Part shown: piece after piece, positions 1-10,692 of the stretch
How positions within the stretch are numbered: position 1 is the first letter of the stretch
Layout of the letters: each line of letters starts with the position of its first letter
NCBI GenBank assembly: GCA_013400115.1
Contig: VXBP01002352.1
Coordinates: forward strand, 124,001-188,000
Direction: 5' to 3'
Length of the DNA stretch: 64,000 nt
DNA from: Rhinopomastus cyanomelas
Taxonomy: Eukaryota; Chordata; Aves; Bucerotiformes; Rhinopomastidae
Translations under genes and position numbers: made by a program
Notes under the pieces: model-generated
Told to the model about the DNA's origin: nothing
Databases searched by the model: none
Seen by the model: the letters and a program-made list of their open reading frames with translations, nothing else

Positions 1-164
1 CTCTACCTGGCAATGGGCATGAAACCCAGTTCTGACTATTTTTTCCCCTGCTGAACATACAGCTAGAACACTCACTTGAAAATATATCTGGAAAACAGAG
101 GAGATAAGCACCAGCCACAAAAAGACCCATTTTCAAGCTATTTACTACCAAGACACAAAGGCAG

Positions 165-263
165 GATCACAGAATTACTGAGGCTGGAAAAGACTTGACT
201 GACTTGATTGAACTGGATGATCTTTCGAGGTCCCTTCCAACCCCTAATGTTCCATGAATCTGT
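165..263 (+). mobile_element. CR1 fragments, two 3' ends head to head
   Basis: The first 35 bases resemble an antisense CR1 3' end (atcacagaattactgaggctgg). The remainder is a sense CR1 3' end (ggatgatctttcgaggtccc to ccctaatgttc). Confidence 0.7.
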
Positions 264-352
264 ATAAAACCATTAATTCCTTTAAGAATAATAACCTAGA
301 ACACAAAACAGCATCAAGCAACAGGTGTGTGTGCATAAAGGTGTGTTCTCAC

Positions 353-480
353 CAAATGCCTGGGCATCCTGCTCCTGATGACTTTCTCCCTGTGAGGCCA
401 TCATTTTTTCATGAGCATCGACCCACCATGGTTTGTACTTCAAGACATGCTGAATAGCTTCATCTTCAAAAAAATCAGCT
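353..480 (-). CDS. SHQ1: SHQ1 exon 7 (residues 199-241; last exon in window)
   Basis: A 128-base exon with acceptor TTTTCTAG and donor TTTG|GTGAGA. It encodes ADFFEDEAIQHVLKYKPWWV and then a variable stretch ending SHQEQDAQAF. The remaining 3' exons lie to the left of base 1. Confidence 0.92.
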
Positions 481-3400
481 CTAGAAAACAAAGAAGAAAG
501 CCCTATTTATTTCAGTTTATACTGTGTGTATTTTAATGCAGACTCAACATATCCTCAAGCTATTTTCCCCACGTCAGGAATAAAACAAACCTGACCACTA
601 TCTCTTCTTTGACTTAAAACCAAAATCCAATTGTTACTAAAAGGACAAACTCTTCCTATACTACCCCACAAGCCCTTCCTTACTGTTTCCACTTTTCCTG
701 AACCACCCAGAAGCCCAGAACATTGATGAGCTCATGGCACAACATGAACCTGGTTTCTCTGACATGAATCTAAAAGAAAATAATCCAAAGAGAAAACTTG
801 CCAGAGAACATCACTGGCAGTCAAGCTGATTTTACTGGGAAGCTCTCCCACTTTAAGACTACCTGTACTTTGGTGAGGAAGGGTACGTAGCTGAAGTGCA
901 AAGGTAAAGGGATAGGGACTGACTTTGAGGTAACCAAAGAGGTGCTGTAGCAAGGTAAAAGATTTGTACATGAATTCTGAAAGAGAGATCACCTCCATCT
1001 CAGCATTGTGGTATAAACCTCAATACAGTAGTTCTGGAAGGATTTACACTAAAGGATTCAAGTTCAAAGCCTCCTGTTATCATGCAGGCTTTCTCTTGAA
1101 GTCAAAGAACAGTATACATGCTGACAACTAAAAAATAAATGCAGAAGTTTCCTGGACTTCATGCAGACAGACCTGCCCAGTCTACTGCACACAATGTAAT
1201 TTGATTTGCTCTGGCACTGACAGATATTTTGATGCCTCCCTCAGTGTCTTTATAAAGTAAATTCAAGACACCAGCCAGTGTTACATTTTCCTCAAGGGCA
1301 ACAAAATGCTCCTGCCTGCCACTATTTCTCAGAGTCATTCTTCCCATCAGGGTACAGAGCAAAACAAATTTTGTTGACAAGAAGTTGATATCATCTGTTC
1401 TGAAGCATCCAAAACAGCCCTTAAACTAAACGCTTGCACTAGAACACAGCATCTAACAAGAAAACTTCCAAGTACAGCAATTTGCATCACATTATAGGTT
1501 AGGAACTGCTTCAGTCCTAATGAAATGCACTTGCAAGGGATGTTTTGAGAAAGCTTTCCTAATTTTTATGTGCAACAATGGCAGGCAGCTGCCTCAGAAA
1601 CATCCAGCTAGGGAACAATTCCAGGTTTGCACAGTTGTTTCTGAAACAACGCGCAAATGGCTCAGGCCTCCCTACGGGGGACTATGCTCTTCTCCCACCC
1701 AATCAGTCTTGCAGGAATCATAACAGATCTCATGGCTCCAATTTAGCCTACTTATCTGGAAATTGGTTTGCTTATCTGGAAGTTTCTGAACCTAATGTGA
1801 CCTCAACTTCTGACCTCCAACTTGAAAGGCTCAAAGAATCACTTCTGTCTTCATTAAATGGGATTAAGCACTAAGAAACACAGTGTCTTGGTTTGGAACT
1901 TGTCCTCACTCCTCTCTAAAAAAGGTTTTATATGATGAAGGTAAAAACCAGAGAACCTGCTTAATTTCAGAACTCTCAAACTTAACTTCCTCACAGAGCA
2001 GGATGGGTCAACAATCCTTGTTCCACAAGAGGAAAAGAAAGTTCTGATATCCACAACACAAAATGCTGGCAGCAATTAGCTACTCAGCTAATGAAAAGGT
2101 GGACTATGAAATAATGTTCTGCAACAGTTCACAGCAGCCCCTGCCTGGATACAGATCTATGCAGGCATTAAACAGCAGAGTAACCCCAAAATACATAAGC
2201 AACATCTTGTGTCAGTGTCACACTGAAGAATAAATACTCTCTCAAGCCTATCATGATGAGAAAAAATACAAAGGAAACCTATTATTTCTAAAACCTATCT
2301 ATAAACAGTTTATTATAAGAAAAAATGAATCTATCTCAGTCAAAGTACTTTTGCTTGACCAGAAGAAGTAAATCAACACTCACAGGTAATGATCAGGGTC
2401 AAACTTAGCAGCCTCAGCTGCCAAGCGTTTCCTCCTGCGTTCATCTACTGGAGTTTGGTCTGGATCCTTAATGTCAATAACTTCATTGAGTTCATCCTGC
2501 AAATACAACAAAAATCATATGATCCAGCCACAGGCACACAAAAGATTTACTTGCAAAGAGTTCAGGAAGGATGCTTATCAGCATCACACCAAAATGCCCA
2601 GTTGCTCTTCAACCTCTCATTCAAAACTTCCCAGTCTGAGCTCCACTGTGCAAATAAAACATCAGAACTCCAAGGAAATCATTCATGTGAAGCTCATTAG
2701 AACTGATGATACTCTGAAGTCCATTCAGGACATTCCATTGTAAGGCAGGCAGGTCATTTTGCATTATGATAAAATCCACAATGTTTAACAAAAGGAATGC
2801 AAGCTCCACAAGCTTTGTCTGGTAAGAAAAAAACCAAGTCTAAAATAAAAAGTACAAAGGGACAACTACCATGAATTGCACAATGAAAGATGAATTTAAC
2901 ACAACAGATGTAACAGGACTCACCACCATTATTTTCTATTTTTTTTTTAATTAAAACCCACCTGGAAAGTTCCTGTGCGACTGGATCTAGGGAATCTTGC
3001 GGTGGCAAGACAATCATTAACTAGATGATCCTTAGAGTTCCCTTCCAATCCCTCATGTCCTGTGATTCTGTAAACTGAGTAATTCTTATAGAGAAATGAC
3101 TTTCCAGAGGCTGTTTTTATCAAGGACCCCATTCAGCCCTTTCCTCTAAGGCTGAAATTACTGCAGAAACACATCAGCCTGTTGACTCTGCTGCACAAAT
3201 CAGTCTCAACCTCACTCTGCTTCTGCAGGAACAAGGGTTTGTCTACCCTAGAGGTCCTCTCCAGCCATGATGATTCCATGATTCTATTCCCAGTCACAGA
3301 ATGGGATAATGGAGAACAGTTACCTATGATTGTTCTATGGAATAACCCACAAAGCCCAACCCAAACAAGTTACTCAGGGCTTTTACAGCAAGAAAAGACA

Positions 3401-6400
3401 AAACTGCACCTACCTGCAGTCGCTGGAACACTCCTGACCGCAAATTCCCAAACCCGTAACAGTACTGTGGTGATAGAGTGTTCTCTGAACTTTCTTTGTA
3501 AGGAGTTTGCTCTATTTCCCAATCAAATTCTTCTTCTTCCTCCTCAGACAGCTCAGCAGAATCAGCTGTTATGTATTGCATGGAGAAGGCAAGAGCATTA
3601 CTACATAGAAAATAGATATGGTCTAATAGAAAAGCAAACACTAACAATATAATCCTTTCTTGCTCTACTACACTTTTAAAGAAGTCTCACACAGCACTGA
3701 CTCAGACGGATGCTCACATCAGTGATCCACAGCCCCTGCACCAAATACTCCAACTTTCAAAACTGAAGATCAGGAACACTGAAGTTCATCAGTGCACTGT
3801 AGTAATTGTTCTGCTGATTTCAATACGATAAGGATTTGATAGAAATTCAACTCCTGACAGGGGCACTGTGATGTTATCAATAACTTAAGAAAAAAATGTT
3901 AAAGAATTAAACACAGTGAAACACCCTGGTCTGTTAAATACTGATGTCATGCACCAGAACCCATGGCTTTAACTAGCTGGAAGTTAGCTGAACTTCTACT
4001 GGGCTACAAGCTGAGCTGGAAGTCTCGTTGCACTACCTTACAGACCAAAAGCTCCCAGTTTGTGTTGTGTGTGTGTGTGAAACAGCCACTAGAGGGGTAC
4101 AAAGATCTACAGAGGATTAGCGTATGTTAAGCACATACTGGAGAAATACAAACATATGTATGTCATCTTGATGGGCTTAGCTATCGCCCACAACAGTTAT
4201 TTCTCTCCTTACCCATATGTTCAGATTCACTCGCACCCTCCTCATACCTTGGAGTAGACAATAATAGAAGTACTGTATTTTTCTACATATAACACAACGT
4301 AAACCTGTAGCTATTGCCTCGTGTGCCTGGATCACTAGTATAAAAAAGGGGGTTTTGCTCATACCTATCTCTTCCACTAAAGGTTTTGCTGATCGGGATT
4401 TCTTTGGCGCCAAAAGAGATGTCAGCATGTCCAGTCCCTCGAAATACTGGCCAGGAGTCTCCTTAGGCAACCGAATGGTAAAAATTCCTTCAAGGCAAGT
4501 CAGAACATAGTTATTGCACTAAAAGGCCCAAGACAAACAGCAACGTGCATTTTTCCTCTAAGGAAAAGGGCTCATAGAAACTGGGTCACACGCAGGTAGC
4601 ATTTTATTTGCATCCATCTCTGTGCGTGTTTTCAACCTTACATCAAAAGTTTCCTAAAAAAAAAAAATCAAAGATCTTCACGATAAAGCTTGAAAGAGAA
4701 TATGGAACCAGTTGTTTTCTCTTGACTCACGCTGTAAAAACACAAACCAATACGATATCAGCTTGATTTTATTTTTAATCCTTCCACTAAACAAGCAAAC
4801 AAGGGAAGAGAGCACAGGAAACTACATTCATCAATCTGATTGTCGTCTTAAGTCAAGCACATAATAAAGGGTTTGGAAGCAGCAAATTGTAGGGGTTTAT
4901 TGAATTTTTTTAATGAATACATTAATTCCAGAAAACACATCTTTCTTTCCACAAATATCTTGCACTGTAAGGTGTGGGGAAAGCCTGATGTCACCTCTCA
5001 AGACATAGCCAAGATTGCCTCTGGATTATCTCACCTGTACTCAGAGCTACCTGACTTCTTTGGAGATTTACTATACTACTAATCATAGTACGGATCTCAA
5101 AGAGGACTTGTCACACCTTTTTCATACTAACAACATTAACTAGTACCTTTGTCTGTATTGTAAGATGCTTTTTCTCTGCCATCTTCTACAATTCTTCCAG
5201 GAAGATTCAATCTGCAGGCAAAAAAAGGAGATGCCTCACTGAATGCCTGAGCCTAATTCTGCAAGTTAACAACTCAGCCTAAGAAAACATAAGGCACAGT
5301 CCAAAGGCAGCACAAAGGACTTTCACTACATGGCTCCTCCTCATAGTAATGGAAGTGAAACCCCCACGGACTTCAAAACCTTTTTCCCTAATCATTGGCG
5401 CACAAGATCTAAGACAGAGAACATGTGTGACTCCTTGGACAAGATCATAGCCACCATGGAGGTGAACCCTCAGCATGATGTGCAACACTCGAGGGATTCA
5501 CAGGACATGAGACCTCACCCTGAGTTCTTGTGTTACTCAGAATAACTAAGTCACTGCATTCTACCAGTCTACTAAAATCCCTTCTGCTCCACTCATGTAT
5601 ACAGGGAAGCACATCCAGATACAGAAAATAACAAAGGTTAATAGCTCACCAGCTCTTACTGCCAAAGGTTCTCAACACTTTCATACTGAGATTGTTCCTT
5701 TTACACATAGTGGGTAACTTGCTATTTAAAGAAAAAATATAGCCTGGTGTCTCATGTCCTACAGTTTCCACTCCCATGACTCTTCTCCCCTTATGAGTGC
5801 ATCAAGATTCTTCACCAAATACACTATACTTGTCTCTCCACTGGGAAAAGATGCACTTATGCTACACAACATAGATTTATCCACAGACCTATCTTGCCAT
5901 TTTACAATTAAAAATCTATTGTGAAGTAAATTTATGAGTATTTCTTTAAATTCCCCTTGATGAGAAGCCAAGAAGCCAGACCCCATAAAAACAATTCTTT
6001 GCACACAACAGGCTGCAGTCAACACTGAAAAGCTGCAGATGGTTTCACAGAGACCAAATCAATGTTCATTCTCTTCTCACTTTTATTTATTCTATGAAGT
6101 TCAATAATTTAATTCTTCCACTACTTGCCTGAGAAAATACGGCTTAGCATAAAACTTAAAATCTTCCCCTTCAAAATACACATCAACCTCTGAAGCTCTG
6201 GCATAAGGTACTTTGATTATTATTGTAAGAAAATCCGGATCCTGAGACAGCTCAAAAGCTGGAGTTATCATGATGAATCCAGCAGGAAAAGCAACGCCCA
6301 GCGATGTGGTCCTGTCAAAACAGGAAAACAGAAGAAGATTACTATAGTTTCAAATTTATGACATCAAACAGCCTCTTCAAAATTCTGTATGAAATAAATT

Positions 6401-8156
6401 CCAGCTTCTCACAAAATTACCTCCCGGGTGCTCAGAAAGAAATAGTCAGAGCAACAAACCAAAGTTAAGTGTTAAATACTACCAAGTGTCAAGTAAATCA
6501 AAAATTAGAAGGTACCACCTCTCCACACTTTAATGAAATAACTAAACATAAGTAAATGGAAATACTTGGAGAATGGGGAAACAAATACTAATTCCCACAT
6601 AAAAACACATTAAACGCAACACTGGCAGCTTTTTGTAGCTGTTGTTCACAATTTCACACACAGCTGCTGCTTACACAAATCACTAGTAGAAAATAAACAG
6701 TTAATATTTTCAAAAACATTTAGAACTGCATTTTATGATTCATACACATAATTAGCCAGAATACAAGCAACAGATTCAGAACACCCCAAACAGATTATCT
6801 GAATACACACACACACAAAGCTACTGCTCTTGATGTCAAATCTAATGCACAAGATACTGAGACTTTACACACAGAGTAAGTCAGACACTCCTTTGCAGTT
6901 GGCTTGTGACAAGAGCTGCTTGCACAGTTCACACACAAGCAGCTGACAAACTCAGGATGCCCAACATGAGCACACAACGATTTGATCTACTATTCACAAA
7001 TCTTAAAGAAGTACCCTAAAAACCTTGTATTTGTTCTGACAACTAAGTCAAAGAAAACATAAATAATGCAGCAGCTGTAACTGAATTAAATAATCACCTA
7101 GAAGATAGCTGGGATCTCCTTCACTAACCATGTACACATGGGCACGTGTGCTAATCTAGCATGAGAAAAGGAATTTGCATTTGGGGTTGGAGTAGATTAT
7201 TTCCAAAGGTCTCTTCCAACTCCTCTCATTCTATGATTCTCTAGCACCACTCACCTGACAGAAAACTTGCCTGACCTTTAATAGCTACTAAATTCAAGAG
7301 AACTCATCAGGTTTAACTTAGAATCTAGTTTTAAGGAGGGTAGGGTGAGTGAAGTCCCACATGATTTAGAAAATTAACTTTTAAACACTATCTTTACCAA
7401 CAAATGCAAAGCAGAACTATTATCTGGGAAATAAGGAGCTACTTTACACTGATGTCCACAGTTACCTGTGCTACATGCAAGTCTGTTCTTACAACTTCAC
7501 AAGCAAAAGTAGAGCATGAGTAGGGCTAAATTAACAGGTTAGCTCTGCTTTTCATGCAGGTAACTCATATGGGACCTCTAGCTCAACTAAAGGGTGTGAA
7601 AGAAGTGAAACTCTCCATGTCTCTGCATTCCAGGCTGTGAAGCTGCTTATCGAGCTGTAACTGGATAGGAAATACCTGGTGTGAGGAACCCCTGGAAACT
7701 GCTCCGTCTTAGTGCGGACTTTCCTCCTCATTTAGAGCCACAGAGTGATTTAGATTAGAAGGGACCACAGAGATCACCCAGTTTCACCTCTACACGTGTC
7801 TCACACACGGTAGGAGCACAAAACCCCAGTGGTTCATTTAGACTCTTCAGGCCACCCCAAACCACAGATTCATCACATTTATAAGATTAATAAACCTGGG
7901 CCAGCCGTCACAGCCCCGTGCTCCTCTGTGTCGCTGAGCCTGGGGCATGCCTGACGCTCATTAAGAAACCGACGACCCCAAACGAACATGGAGGCTCCCA
8001 GGAAAGCCCCGGGTGTTGCAGACAGCACCGACACCCACCCCGCAACAACACGAGACCCAGCCCCACGCCGAGGTCTCTGCGGGGACCGAGACCCCCGAGG
8101 AGGTGCGAGGCAGCAGTGAACAACCCCGCTGCGGCCCTACCCCGCCGCCACTCACC
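353..8156 (-). CDS. SHQ1: SHQ1, H/ACA ribonucleoprotein assembly factor (5' half, runs off left edge)
   Basis: SHQ1 is a chaperone that holds dyskerin (NAP57) before it joins H/ACA RNPs, which guide pseudouridylation and stabilise telomerase RNA. Six coding exons were traced on the minus strand by splice signals and phase: 6271-6129, 5211-5147, 4487-4365, 3565-3414, 2496-2384 and 480-353. They join without a frame break into 241 residues plus one base. The start is MITPAFELSQDPDF; the first ~90 residues match the CS (p23-like) domain, followed by an acidic linker containing EEFDWEIEQTP and then the beginning of the SHQ1-specific domain (DFFEDEAIQHVLKYKPWW). Human SHQ1 is about 577 residues, so over half the protein, including most of the dyskerin-binding domain, lies outside the window. 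A non-coding first exon ends at 8156 in a CpG island. The first coding intron uses a GC donor. Identity is supported by protein similarity as I recall it and by synteny with GXYLT2 and PPP4R2. Confidence 0.95.
2384..2496 (-). CDS. SHQ1: SHQ1 exon 6 (residues 162-198)
   Basis: A 113-base exon with acceptor TTTGCAG and donor TACCT|GTGAGTG. It encodes DELNEVIDIKDPDQTPVDER followed by RRKRLAAEAAKFDPDHY, the entry to the SHQ1-specific domain. Confidence 0.93.
2953..3072 (+). mobile_element. CR1 3' fragment
   Basis: A sense CR1 tail, from aacccacctgg to ttccaatccctcatgtcc and tgtgattctg, inside an SHQ1 intron. Confidence 0.8.
3228..3286 (+). mobile_element. Old CR1 tail fragment
   Basis: The run gaggtcctctccagccatga followed by gattccatgattct matches the tail of an older CR1 subfamily. 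It is short. Confidence 0.5.
3414..3565 (-). CDS. SHQ1: SHQ1 exon 5, acidic linker (residues 111-161)
   Basis: A 152-base exon with donor CTGCAG|GTAGGTG. The run of glutamates before FDWEIEQTP and the block YGFGNLRSGVFQRLQ are SHQ1 hallmarks. The acceptor AACAG at 3566 was chosen because it gives the phase required by exon 4; a nearby downstream AG is possible. Confidence 0.9.
4365..4487 (-). CDS. SHQ1: SHQ1 exon 4 (residues 70-110)
   Basis: A 123-base exon with acceptor CCTTGAAG and donor ATAG|GTATGAG. It encodes the IFTIRLPKETPGQYFEGLDM segment, the end of the CS domain, then the basic stretch APKKSRSAKPLVEEI. Confidence 0.93.
5147..5211 (-). CDS. SHQ1: SHQ1 exon 3 (residues 48-69)
   Basis: A 65-base exon with acceptor TGCCTGCAG and donor AAAG|GTACTA. 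It encodes LNLPGRIVEDGREKASYNTDK, part of the CS-domain beta sandwich; the arginine codon is completed from exon 2. Confidence 0.92.
6129..6311 (-). CDS. SHQ1: SHQ1 exon 2 (start codon; residues 1-47)
   Basis: The acceptor TTTTGACAG precedes 6311. About 40 bases of 5' UTR are followed by ATG at 6271-6269 and 143 coding bases. The protein begins MITPAFELSQDPDFLTIIIK and ends at FYAKPYFL plus AG of an arginine codon. The donor at 6128 reads AG|GCAAGT, a GC donor. The reading frame continues exactly into exon 3 only if this donor is used. Confidence 0.93.
7175..7245 (+). mobile_element. Old CR1 tail fragment
   Basis: It contains ggttggagtagattatttcc and ctcttccaactcctctcatt with a tctatgattct end, a divergent CR1 tail in the first SHQ1 intron. 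Confidence 0.55.
7737..7862 (-). mobile_element. CR1 fragment, antisense
   Basis: It contains agagtgatttagattagaag followed by ggaccacagagatcaccc, an antisense CR1 tail. It lies just downstream of the SHQ1 CpG island. Confidence 0.6.
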
Positions 8157-8300
8157 GCGTCCCTCTCCCGCCGCCCGCCCTCTCCGTGCGCGTGCCCGCG
8201 GCCGAGGCGGGGATACGCATGCGCAGACAGCGCGGTGAAGTAGGGCGGGAACAGGTAACGTCCGCCTCTTCCCCGCCCATCGCGTCCCGTCAGGGTCTGG
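8157..8300 (-). promoter_or_regulatory. SHQ1: SHQ1 CpG-island promoter and non-coding exon 1 region
   Basis: The stretch from about 7.9 to 8.3 kb is very rich in G, C and CpG compared with its AT-rich neighbours. On the minus strand a consensus donor (CGCG then GTGAGTG) lies at 8155, giving a first exon that ends at 8156 and splices to 6311. The transcription start is not resolved but should lie within about 100 bases upstream of the donor. CR1 sequence begins at about 8328, so the promoter is compact. Confidence 0.7.
8215..8226. promoter_or_regulatory. NRF1-like palindrome in SHQ1 promoter
   Basis: The bases acgcatgcgcag form a near-perfect match to the NRF1 consensus (GCGCATGCGC-type palindrome). 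It sits about 60 bases upstream of the exon 1 donor in the CpG island, a usual position for NRF1 in housekeeping promoters. Binding is inferred from the motif only. Confidence 0.5.
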
Positions 8301-8327
8301 GCGGGCTGCGATGGGGGCGGTTCTTTC

Positions 8328-8795
8328 GTAGAGTTGTTTAGGTGCCGAAGGAGCTTTAAGCTAATCGAGCCCAACCGTGAACCCATCGCTAAACCCTGTC
8401 ACTGAGCTCCACAACTTTGAAACACGGCCAGGGCGGCGACTCAGCCCCATCCCTGGGCAGCCCCTTCCAAGGCCCGATGACTTAATGAAGAAGTGTCTTT
8501 TTAATACCCAACCTAAACTTCCCTTGGTGCCACTTAAGGCCGTTTCCTCTTGTCCTACCCCTTGTTAGAAGAGACCAACTCACATCTCTCTCGAATCTCT
8601 TTTCTAGTAGCTGCAGACAGCAATAAGGTCTCCCCTCAGCCCCCTTTGCTTCAGATTGAGCAGGCTCAGCTGCTCCTCGAGAGGCTTCTCCACACCCTTC
8701 CCCGGCCTCATCCTTCTCTGGACTGACTCCAGCACCTCAGTGTCTTTTCTTGTACTGAAGTGCCCCAAATGGAACCTATTACTCAAGGTTCTTCC
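8328..8795 (-). mobile_element. CR1 copy, antisense
   Basis: A roughly 470-bp antisense copy. Hallmarks are cagccccatccctgggcagc near the 3' end and a reverse-strand ORF2 tail reading VLESVQRRMRPG and LEEQLSLLNLKQRGLRGDLI. Confidence 0.8.
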
Positions 8796-9499
8796 CCCAG
8801 CTGAGGCTGTTTGAGTGTTTCTCAGGTTTCATAGAGTTCACCTTGGTGTTCATATGCTGGCACACCTTTAGATTAAAGGGACTTCACCGAGAGAGATGGA
8901 GGTTGAAGATTTCAGGGTGTTGCTGCTGGTAGTCAGAGATTTTTTACATACAAAGTTTGTTAGAGTTTTCCTGTGTTTTGTATACTCTCCAAGAAAAGCC
9001 TTTGTTTGTGCTCTGTGTGGTTTTTCTGCTGCTTCTCATTGACAGTTGCTATTTTCTCTGAGCATGAAGTAATTCATATTTTCACATCTACTCAGAAGCT
9101 CTGCTTAGCAATCATTGAGCGGCTTGCATGGTGAAGGACATTTTGGGATAGTTCGTGGAGGCTCGTTGAGACAGCAGTACAAACCAGCCAAGCTCCACAG
9201 TTCCATCACCAAGTGATTGCCATTGAGGCAGCAAAGGACAAACTTGCATAAGGTTGATCCTAAGAGTAAATCAGATGGTACCTGGGAGGGCTGTGCAGCA
9301 TGAGGTTCACCCTCCGCAAGTTCAAGAGGTTTTGTCCTCACAACCTGTAGTGACCTGTCTGAAGGGTGATGGTTCCCACAGATGATGCCAGTGGTGGTCT
9401 TTGCAGGATGGCTGCAGCTCTGAGCATGTCTTCTAAAACTGAGAGGTTGAATTGCTGTGTGGAGGGCACATCCCTGCAGAGATGAGAGATGTGATGAGA
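8796..9499. other. Intergenic stretch without a recognised feature
   Basis: This stretch between CR1 copies encodes nothing I recognise. The part from 9100 to 9500 carries a 135-codon minus-strand open frame with no known motif; it may be an old retroelement or LTR remnant, but nothing specific supports that. Confidence 0.4.
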
Positions 9500-9545
9500 G
9501 CTGTGGAATCATTTAGGTTGGAAAAGACCTTCAAGTGCTACTGGT

Positions 9546-10271
9546 ACCTTTCCCTGGCTACCAGTATAGGTTGAGGACTGACCTGTTGGAGAGCAGCTGA
9601 GAAGAAAGGGATCTGGGGTTCCTGGTGGCCAGCAGGATGGCCATGAGCTAGCAATGTGCCCTGGTGACCAAGAAGGCAAATGGCCTCCTGAGTGGGGATT
9701 AAAAGAGGGGTAGTTAGTAGATGGAGAGAGGTTCTCCTTCCCCTCTACTCTGCCCTGGTGAGATCACATCTGGAATCTTGTGTCCAGTTCTGGGCCACTC
9801 AGTTCCAGAAGGACTTGGAACTACTGGAGAGAGTCTAGCACAGAGCCATGAAGAGGATGAAGGGAGTGGAACATGAGAAGGAAAGGCTGAGGGAGCTGGG
9901 GCTCTTGAGCTTGGAGAAAAGGAGACTGAGGGGTGAACGCATTCATGCTGATAAATATGTGAAGGGTGGGTGTCAGGAGGATGGAGCCAAGTTCTGCTCA
10001 GTGGCATCCAATGACAGGACAAGGAGCAACGAGTGCAAGCTGGATCACAAGAGGTTCCACATAAATACGACAAGAAACATCTCCACAGTAGGGTTGACAG
10101 AGCACTGGAAGGGGCTGCCCAGGGTTGTTGTGGAGTCTCCTCTAGAGGTGTTTAAAAACTACTGGGCCATGTTCCTGTGTGACTTGGTCTAGGTGATCCT
10201 GCTGTGGCAGGGGGATTGGACTGGATGATTTTTCGAGGTCCCTTCCAATCCCTAATGTTCTGTGATTACCC
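9546..10271 (+). mobile_element. CR1 LINE, 5'-truncated, about 725 bp
   Basis: The longest CR1 copy here. It contains the end of ORF2 (frames reading QYRLRTDLLES, LEYC-like and LLERV motifs with stops) and a complete 3' end finishing ccttccaatccctaatgttc. A 35-base antisense CR1 piece sits immediately before it (9500-9535). Confidence 0.9.
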
Positions 10272-10297
10272 TAACGGTACCAACTAAACCCTGTCCT

Positions 10298-10366
10298 TAA
10301 GTTAGGCTGAACTAGATGATCTCCAGGGGTGCCTTGCGTCCCCACTATTCACGGATTCTATGACAC
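10298..10366 (+). mobile_element. CR1 tail fragment beside the GXYLT2 promoter
   Basis: It contains ggctgaactagatgatctcc and a degenerate acggattctatga end. It borders the CpG island. Confidence 0.6.
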
Positions 10367-10461
10367 TCGCTGGGCGTCTACTCCAGAGAATACGGCAGGG
10401 CACGCCCCGCCCCCGCTGCCGGACACGTCGAGCCGAGCTGAGCCGAGCCGGGCCGGGGGCG

Positions 10462-10503
10462 ATGCCGGTGCCCGGCGGGCCGAGGGGCGGGAGGGCACCC
10501 TGA
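10462..10503 (+). CDS. Upstream ORF in GXYLT2 leader (13 residues)
   Basis: An ATG at 10462 with G at -3 opens a 13-codon reading frame (MPVPGGPRGGRAP) that stops with TGA at 10501-10503, ten bases before the main ATG and in another frame. Whether it is in the mRNA depends on the unknown start site. Translation is a prediction. Confidence 0.4.
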   Translation: MPVPGGPRGGRAP

Positions 10504-10513
10504 CCCTCTCGCC

Positions 10514-10692
10514 ATGCGTCTCTCCTGCAAGGTGGCGGCGGCACTGCTGTGCCTCGGCTCCCTGCTGCTGCTCTATCTGCTGGCCGGCAGCTCCGCTGCC
10601 CCCCCGCGCCCGCCGTCCTCCGCCCCCGCCCGCCGCCCCCCTCCGCGCCTCAGCCGGAGCCCCCCGCGTCGGGGCGAACCCGCCAACGCCAG
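10514..10692 (+). CDS. GXYLT2: GXYLT2 exon 1: signal anchor and stem (residues 1-59)
   Basis: The start context is gccATGc. The exon encodes MRLSCKVAAALLCLGSLLLL then YLLAGSSAAP and a Pro/Arg/Ser-rich stem, and ends with AG of an arginine codon at donor CCAG|GTAACG. Confidence 0.88.

Noticed and set aside
4057..4080. Short GT run (and CA run near 6808)
   Set aside because: Only about eight or fewer dinucleotide units, ordinary microsatellite seeds.
7961..8386. 141-codon minus-strand frame across the SHQ1 promoter
   Set aside because: It is open because of high GC. The real SHQ1 start is at 6271, in another frame after splicing.
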